A stretch of 23,284 bases of DNA from JARRNO01 sp037384885 (GTDB lineage: Bacteria; Acidobacteriota; UBA4820; DSQY01): NCBI GenBank assembly GCA_037384885.1, contig JARRNO010000006.1, positions 1 to 23,284 of the forward strand, in the 5' to 3' direction. Every line of letters starts with the position of its first letter. Position 1 is the first letter of the stretch. Below the pieces are notes generated by a model. The model was not told the DNA's origin. It ran no database searches and saw only the letters and a list, made by a program, of their open reading frames with translations. This document shows positions 1 to 6,712 of this stretch, piece by piece. The translations under genes were made by a program, and so were the position numbers.

Positions 1-1383
1 CTGCGACCCATGCAGGTGCGCGCGGACAGAGCGATGGGCATGGCCTTCGTTCACGCTTTCAAGTTTTACTCGCAGCATCCTTACGTGGACCCGCCGCAAG
101 AATTGATTTCGCTCTTGCCCTCACGCTACAAGGGCGCCTACGACAAGGCGCGCAAGACTTACCTGGATGGACAGGGTGCGCCGCCCGCAGATGTCCTTTC
201 GAAGGACAATGCGAGGATGAAGGAATTGATCGGAGAGTTTCTGGACAAGCGCTCGCGGACGGTGGAATGGCGCTTCGGTTTGCGGCGCGACGACTCGAGG
301 CCGCTCGCCTATATCAGCTACACCTTCATTCACGAGGGATACTGGCACCTCTTCGGCAACATGCTCTTTCTGCTGCTCACAGGGCCTTTCCTGGAGGATG
401 TTTACGGGAGGCTCCTGTTTCCGGTGCTCTACTTCTCCTCCGGCGTTGTGGCGGGCATGACGCAATGGATGAAAGGGCCCGAGACCGTGATCGTTCTTAT
501 CGGCGCGTCGGGAGCCATCGCCGGAGTTATGGGAGCCTTTTTCGTCCGGCTCTTCCGTTCGAGAATCCGCTTTCTCTTCCTGCCCGTCATCTTTCTACCC
601 TGGATCAACTTCAAATTCTACGTTCCGGCGTACGTCGTGATGCCGATCTGGTTCCTGGAACAGTATGTGCTGGCCAAGCTTGCTCCCGGCGCCGGCGTTG
701 CGTTTTGGGCTCACGTCGGCGGCTTCATATTCGGGACCGCCGTCGCCCTTGGGGTTCTTGCCGGCGGCATCGAAGAGAAATATATCCGGCCGGCCCTGGA
801 GAGCAAGACGCAATGGTCCCCGGACGAGCGCCTGGAACCCGCACTGGACGCCCAAGCCCAGGGCCGGCTCCGGGAAGCCTTTCAGCTGGCGCGAGCCGTG
901 ACCGTGCAACAGCCTGACAATCCCGATGCCTGGCAGGTCGTTTTGGAAACGGCGTCCGCCGCGGGCCAGCCCGGCATGGCGGGCGCAGCCGCCGCGAGGC
1001 TCTTGGCCCTCTATCGCCGGGAAAACCAACCGGAGCTGGTTGCAGAGACGGCCCAAACGCTGCTCCAATGCTGCCGGGATAATCTCCTATGCGCTCAAGG
1101 CGTCCCGCCGGAAGTGTGGAGCGGCCTTGCTTCCGGAGCGGAACGAACCGGAAAACGCCTGCTCACGGCGACCCTGTACCAGCGCCTTCTCACGCTGCAC
1201 CCGGCCTATTCAGAGGCCGTTTCCATCGTTCTGAAGCTGGCCGATATCTTTATCGGAGCGGGGAAGTCCGATGCGGCGAAACAGTGGCTTGAATGGGCAC
1301 GCAGCCTCCCGTCTTATGCGCTGAGCCGCGAATTGGTGGAGGGGAAGCTCTCTTCGCTCGGCGGCGGCGCCCCGCCTTTGTAA
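1..1383 (+). CDS. Rhomboid-family intramembrane serine protease with C-terminal helical-repeat tail (5' partial)
   Basis: Polytopic membrane protease of the rhomboid family (peptidase S54), which cleaves membrane-embedded segments of other proteins. The reading frame is open to the first base of the window, and the usual first membrane helix is missing, so the true start probably lies upstream. Numbering from the ATG at position 10, the catalytic serine sits in GASG (Ser167), the catalytic histidine in FWAHVGG (His235), and the conserved HLFGN motif gives Asn117. Hydrophobic helices lie at roughly 105-127, 135-152, 160-180, 188-222 and 232-252. Between the missing first helix and HLFGN is a long polar loop (about 20-95). 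After the membrane core come about 190 soluble residues rich in Ala/Leu helices with TPR-like spacing, an add-on seen in some bacterial rhomboids. The substrate cannot be read from context. Family call is confident, tail function is not. Confidence 0.9.
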   Translation: MRPMQVRADRAMGMAFVHAFKFYSQHPYVDPPQELISLLPSRYKGAYDKARKTYLDGQGAPPADVLSKDNARMKELIGEFLDKRSRTVEWRFGLRRDDSRPLAYISYTFIHEGYWHLFGNMLFLLLTGPFLEDVYGRLLFPVLYFSSGVVAGMTQWMKGPETVIVLIGASGAIAGVMGAFFVRLFRSRIRFLFLPVIFLPWINFKFYVPAYVVMPIWFLEQYVLAKLAPGAGVAFWAHVGGFIFGTAVALGVLAGGIEEKYIRPALESKTQWSPDERLEPALDAQAQGRLREAFQLARAVTVQQPDNPDAWQVVLETASAAGQPGMAGAAAARLLALYRRENQPELVAETAQTLLQCCRDNLLCAQGVPPEVWSGLASGAERTGKRLLTATLYQRLLTLHPAYSEAVSIVLKLADIFIGAGKSDAAKQWLEWARSLPSYALSRELVEGKLSSLGGGAPPL

Positions 1384-1417
1384 GCATAGGAGCCTATCCA
1401 CATAGGGGACGTCCCTC

Positions 1418-1891
1418 ATGATGGGAAAAGGAAAAATCTTCTCCGCACTGCTCTTCGCCTTGGCTGTCACGGCTACGGCCGCGGCGAAGAATGTGTACGT
1501 GACAGAAAATCCATCCGAAGCCGATGTCCGCGTCTATGTGACTCTAAACCGCAGCGAAGCCGATCTGTGCGTCTACATGGCTCACAGCCAATCCGAAGCC
1601 CTCGGAAAAGAGGCGATCTGGTATGATATGACAGATCCCAGCGCGGCTGACCTGTTTGTTGTTTTTGTCTCCAACAGGAGCGATGCGGGTCTTACAGTGT
1701 ATTTCGTCCGGGATCCCAGTGAGGCTGGAGGGCGCTTTGCCGTTTTTGCGGATAAGCGGGGCGAGAGAGAGCCTGCCGGCTCCTCGCAGGCATCGATTTG
1801 CGCGGAAACCACCCGGGTTCCATTGAGTTCGTCCAGGAGATGGGAGAGGGGTGCGCCGGGGAGGAATCAATGCACATCCTGCAGTGGCTGA
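1418..1891 (+). CDS. Small secreted protein of ~13-residue repeats, DUF6150 / 7_1-knot ('septoil')-like
   Basis: 157 residues. The first ~22 form a clear Sec signal peptide (basic start MMGKGK, hydrophobic stretch, AAAK cleavage region). The mature part is a run of strand-forming repeats of pattern VYV-x-x-N/D-x-SEAD-V/L: VYVTENPSEADVR, VYVTLNRSEADLC, VYMAHSQSEA, WYDMTDPSAADLF, VVFVSNRSDAGLT, VYFVRDPSEAGGR, then FAVFADK. From memory this matches the DUF6150 family, whose members are predicted or shown to form a 7_1-knotted beta structure; this is resemblance, not a search result. No enzymatic residues are evident. The last ~40 residues are Ser/Arg-rich, do not follow the repeat and overlap the next gene by 22 bases, so the true C-terminus may differ (possible frameshift). 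The start is ATG 1418 or the adjacent ATG 1421; the ribosome site is weak. Confidence 0.72.
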   Translation: MMGKGKIFSALLFALAVTATAAAKNVYVTENPSEADVRVYVTLNRSEADLCVYMAHSQSEALGKEAIWYDMTDPSAADLFVVFVSNRSDAGLTVYFVRDPSEAGGRFAVFADKRGEREPAGSSQASICAETTRVPLSSSRRWERGAPGRNQCTSCSG

Positions 1892-2328
1892 TTGGCCTGA
1901 TCGTTGTGGGTACAAGTCTCTGGGTGCTCGTGGACGCGCTCAATATCGGCGTCAAGCGGGGACAGATGAAAGGAGTGGCGAGTTCGGGGCCGGTGACTTG
2001 GGCCGTGGGATGCCTGCTGCTCTGGATTATTATCTTCCCGTGGTACTTGATCGTTCGCAATAAATACAAGCGCATCAACGACAAGCCGGTGGATACGAAT
2101 GCGGCGACCATTTTTGGTTTCCTGTTGATCGCCATTGTGATCGGCGGTCTTGTCTGGGCGGCCGCGACGGGGGGAAAAATGTCCACCCAGCAGCTCCAGC
2201 AGAGTGTCCGGGAAGGCATCGCGGCCACGACGGGAAGACCTGCAGGTGGCGCGTGCGCCCTGAAGTCGCTCCACAGTGAGAATGCCTGCCGGGCGGCAAT
2301 AAGGCGCCGGATGACATCGTTTAGGTGA
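1870..2328 (+). CDS. Small integral membrane protein of unknown function
   Basis: The ATG at 1870 is chosen because GGGGAGGA lies just upstream and the protein then begins directly with a membrane helix (MHILQWLIGLIVVGTSLWVL); an upstream in-frame start at 1798 would add a polar leader inside the previous gene. Of 152 residues, hydrophobic helices lie near 3-22, 40-60 and 80-96. The segment IGVKRGQMKG between the first two helices is typical, from memory, of small membrane proteins in Desulfuromonas/Geobacter-type bacteria that carry a soluble C-terminal domain. Here only about 50 residues follow the last helix, they start plausibly (STQQLQQSVREGI) and then become Arg/Ala-rich without a recognisable fold, so the C-terminal domain may be truncated or frameshifted. 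No function can be assigned. Confidence 0.65.
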   Translation: MHILQWLIGLIVVGTSLWVLVDALNIGVKRGQMKGVASSGPVTWAVGCLLLWIIIFPWYLIVRNKYKRINDKPVDTNAATIFGFLLIAIVIGGLVWAAATGGKMSTQQLQQSVREGIAATTGRPAGGACALKSLHSENACRAAIRRRMTSFR

Positions 2329-2387
2329 TGAAACCTTTAAGGTCCGCTCCCTCGCAGCCGCCCGGAGGGGCCTGAGAGAGGTGAAGC

Positions 2388-3026
2388 ATGCAGAAACTGC
2401 AGTTAGCGGCCGCCATCATCTTCATGTGCCTGGCTGTTGGACCGGGTTTGATTGCGGGAACGAAAGGACGGCCGAACACGGAGACGCAGCACATGGACAT
2501 GACGCATCCCAAAACGGCATTGCTGGTGGTCGATATCCAGAACGACTATTTCAAGGGCGGCAAGCTTCCGCTCGCTGGAAGCGGGGAGGCGGAACGGGAA
2601 GCCCTGAAGGTCGTTCATGTCTTTCGAAAGCACGGCTGGCCGGTCATCAACATCCAACACGAGGGGGCGGCGCCGGGCCTCTTTGCGCCCCACACGAAGG
2701 GGCAGGAGATTCGGCCGAACATGGCGCCGCGCCCGGGAGAACCGGTCTTCACCAAGCACCACGTCAACTGCTTTATCGAAACGCCGCTTGCCGTATACCT
2801 GGAGAAACACCATATCAAGCGCCTCGTTATCGTGGGGATGCAGACCAACGTCTGCGTACAGGGGGCGGTGGAAGGCGCCAAAGCACACGGGGTGAAAACG
2901 ATCGTGCTTTCCAACGCTACGGCGGCTACCACCCTGAAAAAGCGAACGGAAACCCTGCCCTTGCTCGAGAAGGAAGGCGCCGAGGTGATGACGGTGAAGG
3001 CCTTTCTCTCCGCCGTATCCAGGTGA
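2388..3026 (+). CDS. Isochorismatase-family cysteine hydrolase with N-terminal export signal
   Basis: 212 residues. The isochorismatase-like fold covers about 40-210 with the usual catalytic triad: Asp49 in LLVVDIQNDYF, Lys123 in PVFTKHHVN and Cys156 in VGMQTNVCVQGA. Family members hydrolyse amides, ureides or enol ethers (nicotinamide, biuret, isochorismate and others); the substrate cannot be told from sequence. Residues 1-24 (MQKLQLAAAIIFMCLAVGPG) are a signal peptide or membrane anchor, unusual for a family that is mostly cytosolic, suggesting action in the periplasm. A second in-frame ATG (MTHPKTALLVV) would give the ordinary cytosolic form. The ATG at 2388 is preceded by GAGAGAGGTGAAGC, a reasonable ribosome site, so the long form is favoured. 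It runs in the same direction as its neighbours, 34 bases before the next gene. Confidence 0.88.
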   Translation: MQKLQLAAAIIFMCLAVGPGLIAGTKGRPNTETQHMDMTHPKTALLVVDIQNDYFKGGKLPLAGSGEAEREALKVVHVFRKHGWPVINIQHEGAAPGLFAPHTKGQEIRPNMAPRPGEPVFTKHHVNCFIETPLAVYLEKHHIKRLVIVGMQTNVCVQGAVEGAKAHGVKTIVLSNATAATTLKKRTETLPLLEKEGAEVMTVKAFLSAVSR

Positions 3027-3060
3027 TCTGGAGGCGGCCCGCCGGTTGCCCGGGGGGGCT

Positions 3061-4107
3061 ATGGGTTTAAAGGTGCAGCTTCGTGAAGTCCGAGTAGAAG
3101 ACCTCCCACTCTTTTTTCAGCACCAGAGAGATCCTGAGGCGTGCCGCATGGCGGCCTTTGCCTCCAGGCCCCGGAAGGCCTTTATGTCTCACTGGAACAA
3201 AATCCTGTCGGACCCGTCGGTCTTGGCGCGGACCATTCTTTTGGATGGGGAGGTGGCGGGCAATGTCGTTTGCTTCGACATGGCAGGGCAGAGGCAGGTC
3301 GGCTACTGGATCGGCCGGGAATTCTGGGGTCGGGGGGCGGCGACAGCTGGGTTGGGGATCTTTCTCGAGGAAGTGGGCGAACGGCCGCTATACGCCCACG
3401 TGGCCCTCGGAAACATCGGATCCATTAGAGTTCTTGAGAAATGCGGTTTCGTGAATATCGCACGGCAAACCGACCGGTCGCCGGCAGGTGAAGAGGTCGA
3501 GGAATTTCTTTTCCGGCTGGACGAAAGTAAGATAGAGGCAGGGGAGGCATCCATGAACAGGGATAAGCCGGCCGGAATCGAACCGGTAAGAAAGTCCGTT
3601 TATGACGCCATGGGCCGGGAGGATCTTCTGAAGGCCCTGGAGATGTTTGCGAAGCACTGGCTGGCGCACGATGGCTGTTGGTTCCTGGCGGCGGAAGATC
3701 GCGACGGGATGGGAACGGCCATGGAGCTGGACGCCGCGTCCTGGAAGCGCTTTGCCGCTTCCGAGGCCCGCCGGATCATGGAGACTTTTGGCATCGAACC
3801 CGGCGGAGGACTCGAAGCGCTCGAGCGGGCCTTGAATCTTCGCATGTACGCCCTCGTCAACGAGCAGCATACCGAGTGGTCTCCCGACCGGTCGGGGCTC
3901 CGTTTCGTCATGGACGCCTGCCGCGTACAGGCGACGCGCCGGCGCAAGGGGCTGCCCGACTTTCCGTGCAAGCCGGTGGGAGTTGTGGAGTTCACGACTT
4001 TTGCCGAGACCGTCGATCCCCGCATTCGAACCACCTGCGTCGAATGCCCGCCGGACAGCGAAGACGGACGCTACTGCGCCTGGGAATTCCGGTTGGAATC
4101 GCCCTGA
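3061..4107 (+). CDS. GNAT N-acetyltransferase fused to a Cys-rich DUF6125-like domain
   Basis: 348 residues from ATG 3061 (an upstream TTG at 3046, with GGAGG at 3030-3034, would add five residues). Residues 5-152 are a RimJ/RimL-type GNAT domain: LREVRVEDLPLFF at the start, the acetyl-CoA loop region VGYWIGREFWGRGAATAG (about 80-97) and NIGSIRVLEKCGF (about 118-130). Residues 165-348 are a separate all-alpha/Cys-rich domain with MFAKHWLAHDGCWF, then six cysteines (206, 287, 303, 326, 329, 339) including CVECP; from memory this matches the DUF6125 / thiazoline-hydrolase-like cytosolic family, normally a stand-alone gene. An internal ATG at 3553 has GGGGAGG at 3541-3547, so the second domain could also be made on its own. 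Acetyl acceptor unknown. GNAT call firm, second domain moderate. Confidence 0.8.
   Translation: MGLKVQLREVRVEDLPLFFQHQRDPEACRMAAFASRPRKAFMSHWNKILSDPSVLARTILLDGEVAGNVVCFDMAGQRQVGYWIGREFWGRGAATAGLGIFLEEVGERPLYAHVALGNIGSIRVLEKCGFVNIARQTDRSPAGEEVEEFLFRLDESKIEAGEASMNRDKPAGIEPVRKSVYDAMGREDLLKALEMFAKHWLAHDGCWFLAAEDRDGMGTAMELDAASWKRFAASEARRIMETFGIEPGGGLEALERALNLRMYALVNEQHTEWSPDRSGLRFVMDACRVQATRRRKGLPDFPCKPVGVVEFTTFAETVDPRIRTTCVECPPDSEDGRYCAWEFRLESP
3541..3555 (+). promoter_or_regulatory. Internal ribosome-binding site and ATG inside the GNAT-DUF6125 fusion
   Basis: GGGGAGG (3541-3547), five bases, then ATG at 3553, in frame with the fusion and exactly at the domain boundary. It would produce a ~184-residue stand-alone C-terminal domain. 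The arrangement suggests two formerly separate genes joined by loss of a stop codon, with the second start preserved. Confidence 0.45.
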
Positions 4108-4237
4108 ACTCGAGGTGCCGCGGGCCGAGCAGCGGCCCTTGATTGCGCCTCGAAACTTGGCGAGACGGCCGTCGATGGACGGCCGACGGCTGCTCCCAAT
4201 TTACCTGTTTAACAGCGAGGGACGGCGCTTCGCGACG

Positions 4238-4269
4238 TGTAGCGGCCGCATCCCTGCGGCCGTTCCCGC
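4238..4269 (-). repeat. REP-like dispersed repeat, family 1, copy 1
   Basis: A 32-base palindromic unit that reads TGTAGCGGCCGCATCCCTGC... on the plus strand. Its reverse complement matches the unit at 13261-13292 at 31 of 32 bases and the one at 6095-6126 at 30 of 32. The core GCGGCCGC...GCGGCCG can fold into a hairpin. Confidence 0.75.
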
Positions 4270-4288
4270 ATCGGCACCCCCTTCACAA

Positions 4289-4316
4289 TGTAGCGGCCTT
4301 TGCTTGCCAAAGGCCG
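4289..4316 (-). repeat. REP-like hairpin related to family 1
   Basis: Shares the TGTAGCGGCC head with the family 1 unit 20 bases earlier but has a different stem: CGGCCTTTG-CTTGC-CAAAGGCCG. It is a divergent relative carrying compensated stem changes, which argues that the hairpin shape is what is maintained. Confidence 0.5.
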
Positions 4317-4420
4317 AGTCCTGCAAGGGCAAGCTTTCAAAACGTTGATTACAAAGGACCACCTGTGCAAAACCAAACGCCAGACACTTTTATCAGACAC
4401 CGGCCGCGTTGCGGCCCTGT

Positions 4421-5452
4421 TCACGACTCACTGCGCGCACCGCGCGCGTTGCCGTGGGACGTGAGCGCCTTTTTCAGCCCTTCCAGGGCGACTTGTTCGG
4501 CGGCGGCGAGGCGCTCGGCTTCGAGGGCGCAGGCTTTAAGGCGCGCCGTCTCCCCGCTGGCGAAGACCTCCTTGAATAGGGCGGCCAGGTTTTCCCAGCG
4601 GCCCGCCGCCTCGTCGTACAGCGCCGCTGAGCCGGTCTCTCCCAACTCCGGAATGAAGGTTTCCGCTTCGCGAAGGAACCCGGCGTAAAGCCGCCGGAAC
4701 GAGGCGCCGTCTGTCCCGCGTTTCCTGATCGCCTGGTAGGCGAAGCGAGCGCACCAGAGGGCGTCCTTCAGAGCGGCCCAGTGCGGAAGGCTCCGGGCGA
4801 AGCGCTCCATGGCCGGCAGTCCCGGGAGTGTGCCGGGGCCTTCCATGAGGGTGACGGTTCGCTGCAGCGCCGCACGAAATGCCTCCGGACGCTCCATCAC
4901 GTGCGGATCAAGCTCTGGAACGGGGGCCCAACGGTAAGGATCTTCAAGAAGGGGAGGCGCCACGGATGCCATGGCCTGCTTCAGATTTTCGAGCGAAGTG
5001 GTTTGAATGTCCGGAAAGCCCTGGGCGGCAACCCGGACCGTTGCTTCGTGCAGGTCCACCCCCACGATAACAAGCCCGTGGCCCGGAAAGTGAACCGGCG
5101 GCTGGTAGTAAGGAAGATAATAGAGGTCCGTTTGGGCAAGCAGGGGACGCCCGGCTTCGAGCGTTCGGACCATCGCCTGGGGGTCCCAGTGCCCCGCCCA
5201 GTTCAGCGGGGATTTCACGTGCCGGAAAAACGCGCCCTCCAGATCGGGAGCGCGGCCGTTGATGACACGGCTGGGAGAGCCTCCGTTGTTTTCAACGTAG
5301 AAAAAGCCGAGCCCGCTTCCAAGACCGAAGGCCAGCGCTTCACTGATCTGCATCCCGTCGAATTCCAGGACCTTTCGAACCGATGTGGAGGAGCAGTGAA
5401 GCCCCTCCGCCCTTGGGAATTCGGCCAGATAAGCACAACGGACGTCACGCAT
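4421..5452 (-). CDS. BtrH N-terminal-domain / DUF4872-type papain-like cysteine protein
   Basis: 343 residues from ATG 5452, chosen over an upstream in-frame start at 5521 because MRDVRCAYLAEF leads straight into the conserved domain and the longer form would run through the previous gene. The N-terminal half matches the butirosin-biosynthesis BtrH domain: GLHCSSTSVRKVLEF with Cys20, ISEALAFGLGSGLGFFYV (about 36-53), then FPGHGLVIVGVD with His125 and Asp133, a papain-like Cys-His-Asp triad. BtrH itself transfers an acyl group from an acyl-carrier protein; relatives are often found near specialised or peptide metabolism. The C-terminal half is helical (DUF4872-like) and ends in an Ala/Glu-rich coil. 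The start overlaps the stop of the upstream gene by eight bases, so the two are translationally coupled. No acyl-carrier protein or biosynthetic cluster is visible here; substrate unknown. Confidence 0.8.
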   Translation of the reverse strand: MRDVRCAYLAEFPRAEGLHCSSTSVRKVLEFDGMQISEALAFGLGSGLGFFYVENNGGSPSRVINGRAPDLEGAFFRHVKSPLNWAGHWDPQAMVRTLEAGRPLLAQTDLYYLPYYQPPVHFPGHGLVIVGVDLHEATVRVAAQGFPDIQTTSLENLKQAMASVAPPLLEDPYRWAPVPELDPHVMERPEAFRAALQRTVTLMEGPGTLPGLPAMERFARSLPHWAALKDALWCARFAYQAIRKRGTDGASFRRLYAGFLREAETFIPELGETGSAALYDEAAGRWENLAALFKEVFASGETARLKACALEAERLAAAEQVALEGLKKALTSHGNARGARSES

Positions 5453-5930
5453 CGGAGGCGTCCCTCTCCGTGACTTCCGAAGTGCGTTCTCCCAACTCGG
5501 CGAGCCGGCGGATTTCCTCAAGCGGTTCCTTCAAGGTGTTCAGAATCTCTTGAAGCGTGTGTTCGGACTCCGCGTCCAGCCTGCCGTATCCCTTGATGCG
5601 CGTGGGTTCCAGGTTGTCCAGGTCGATGAGCGAAAAGACCGCCGCGGTGTGAATGGATTTGGAGTCCCCCTGGCTCTGGGGAGTCAATCCCAGGACGCCG
5701 ATCGCCGAACGAACCGCGTTCCTGACGGTTTGGACCTGCTCTGCAATATCTGCCGCCGCCTCCGGTGCAAGGTCCCGGCTCCGCCGCCGCAGCTCTCCGG
5801 ACGAGAGCGGGCCGGAAATCCGCCGCTCGATTTCGTCGAGGCGCTCCTCGATCACGGCGAAGGCCGCGCCGATCCGCCTGCGGTGCGAATCGTTGAGCGG
5901 TCCCTTTTTTGTCGGATCCGGGCGTATCAC
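5445..5930 (-). CDS. Hypothetical helical protein coupled to the BtrH-like gene
   Basis: 161 residues, start GTG 5930 supported by AGGAGA five bases upstream on the minus strand. No family is recognised. The sequence is soluble and highly charged with long predicted helices: a coil around 22-45 (AFAVIEERLDEIERRISG), a second helix around 58-80 (ADIAEQVQTVRNAVRSAIG), then LIDLDNLEPTRIKGYGRLD and a C-terminal helical hairpin around 120-150 (LQEILNTLKEPLEEIRRLAE). There is no signal peptide, membrane segment or Cys cluster. Its last eight bases overlap the BtrH-like start, so the pair is almost certainly one transcript and probably one complex or pathway. Confidence 0.72.
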   Translation of the reverse strand: MIRPDPTKKGPLNDSHRRRIGAAFAVIEERLDEIERRISGPLSSGELRRRSRDLAPEAAADIAEQVQTVRNAVRSAIGVLGLTPQSQGDSKSIHTAAVFSLIDLDNLEPTRIKGYGRLDAESEHTLQEILNTLKEPLEEIRRLAELGERTSEVTERDASDA

Positions 5931-6094
5931 GGCATTCTCCTAGCAAAGGTGGAGGATCGCCGGGAAAAGGTCTGGTTCAATACCCTGTGCGAAACTTCTC
6001 TCCTGCTTCTCTACAGCTTAGCATGGCGGGGCCGCTTCGCGGCCGGTGACTGATTGACCAAGTTTTGAGGTGACTCAGTTTCAGGCAGGCCGTT

Positions 6095-6126
6095 GCGGGA
6101 ACGGCTGCAGGGCTGCGGCCGCTACA
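6095..6126 (+). repeat. REP-like dispersed repeat, family 1, copy 2
   Basis: 32 bases starting GCGGGAACGGCTGCAGGG and ending GCGGCCGCTACA, 30 of 32 identical to the reverse complement of 4238-4269. The similarity to the copy at 13261 continues downstream (GGGGCCTGGCGGCC, then a GACGGC run), so the mobile or amplified unit is longer than the palindrome. Confidence 0.75.
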
Positions 6127-6198
6127 CGGGGGCCTGGCGGCCCCGACGGCTGACAGCGGACGGTAGACGGCGGCTAAAGATATGAATAGTGCGCCGTT

Positions 6199-6230
6199 GC
6201 GGGAAATCACGGCGGGGAAGCCGCTCCCAC
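6199..6230 (-). repeat. REP-like dispersed repeat, family 2, copy 1
   Basis: On the minus strand it starts GTGGGAGCGGCTTCC and ends GATTTCCCGC. The same unit is at 13594-13624 with a few substitutions and one indel. The GTGGGAGCGG head is reminiscent of proteobacterial REP sequences. Confidence 0.65.
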
Positions 6231-6381
6231 AGTGAGGTAGGTGGGCCTTGCCGCCCACCATCTTATTCGGTGGGCAGAGCCGGGTGCTGCTGCCCGCCCT
6301 GCAGGCTCAGCCACTTAGTCGCCTAACCACACAGTCACGTAGTCATATCTCGCAACGGCAAGCCCGAACGAACTTGCTGCC

Positions 6382-6457
6382 TGGAGCCGGCGCGCGGACT
6401 CGAACCGCGGACCTGCTGATTACGAATCAGCTGCTCTACCAGCTGAGCTACGCCGGC
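6382..6457 (-). tRNA. tRNA-Thr (anticodon CGU)
   Basis: The minus strand folds into a complete cloverleaf: acceptor GCCGGCG/CGCCGGC, D stem GCTC/GAGC, anticodon stem GCTGA/TCAGC with loop TTCGTAA (anticodon CGT, threonine ACG), five-base variable loop AGGTC, T stem CGCGG/CCGCG with loop TTCGAGT. It is 73 bases plus an encoded CCA (6382-6384). Intact and single. It has its own promoter just upstream. Confidence 0.97.
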
Positions 6458-6468
6458 CCCGCCGGAGT

Positions 6469-6497
6469 ATTCTACGCGAGGGGGCGGCCCAAGTCAA
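6469..6497 (-). promoter_or_regulatory. Sigma-70-type promoter of tRNA-Thr
   Basis: On the minus strand TTGACT (6497-6492), 17-base spacer, TAGAAT (6474-6469). Transcription would start about 5 bases before the mature tRNA 5' end. Both hexamers match consensus at 5 of 6 bases. Confidence 0.8.
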
Positions 6498-6559
6498 CGC
6501 TTCCCGGTGCTGGTGTGGGTTTGCAGGAGAAGCTGCCAATCGGCGGGCCGAATGTCAAG

Positions 6560-6588
6560 TTGCTTCCCTGGGCGAGGAGCGGTATGAT
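6560..6588 (+). promoter_or_regulatory. Candidate sigma-70-type promoter for the hybrid kinase gene
   Basis: TTGCTT (6560-6565), 17-base spacer, TATGAT (6583-6588). The -10 matches 5 of 6, the -35 only 3 of 6. It is divergent from the tRNA promoter and would give a leader of about 115 bases before the TTG start at 6713. Confidence 0.4.
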
Positions 6589-6712
6589 CGGGCAAGGGAA
6601 TGAAGAGCTTACGTGTAAGGGCGACAAGGGACAGGCGGTCGAAGCAACATGAAGCGGTTTTCGAGGTGTAAGGATCGAAATCCGCCAGGTCCTCGGCCGG
6701 AGGAGGCTCACC

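Larger units (their letters stand above)
4108..4420. other. Gene-free gap between convergent genes, with REP-like elements
   Basis: 313 bases between the stop of the GNAT fusion and the stop of the minus-strand BtrH-like gene. It holds two palindromic elements beginning TGTAGCGGCC (4238-4269 and 4289-4316) and a GC hairpin GGCCGC-GTT-GCGGCC at 4402-4416 that could act as a weak 3' stem for the minus-strand operon; it lacks a T-run. No coding sequence is convincing. Confidence 0.6.
5931..6381. other. Gene-free gap rich in REP-like and short tandem repeats
   Basis: About 450 bases between the start of the minus-strand operon and the 3' end of the tRNA. It contains a GGCCGC-TTC-GCGGCC hairpin (6030-6044), one family 1 repeat (6095-6126), one family 2 repeat (6199-6230), a GGTGGGC-CTTGCC-GCCCACC hairpin (6240-6259), a degenerate GACGGC/TGACAGC run (about 6143-6175) and a degenerate TAGTCGCC/TAACCAC/CAGTCACG run (about 6312-6345). 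No convincing gene and no clear promoter for the minus-strand operon. Confidence 0.6.
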
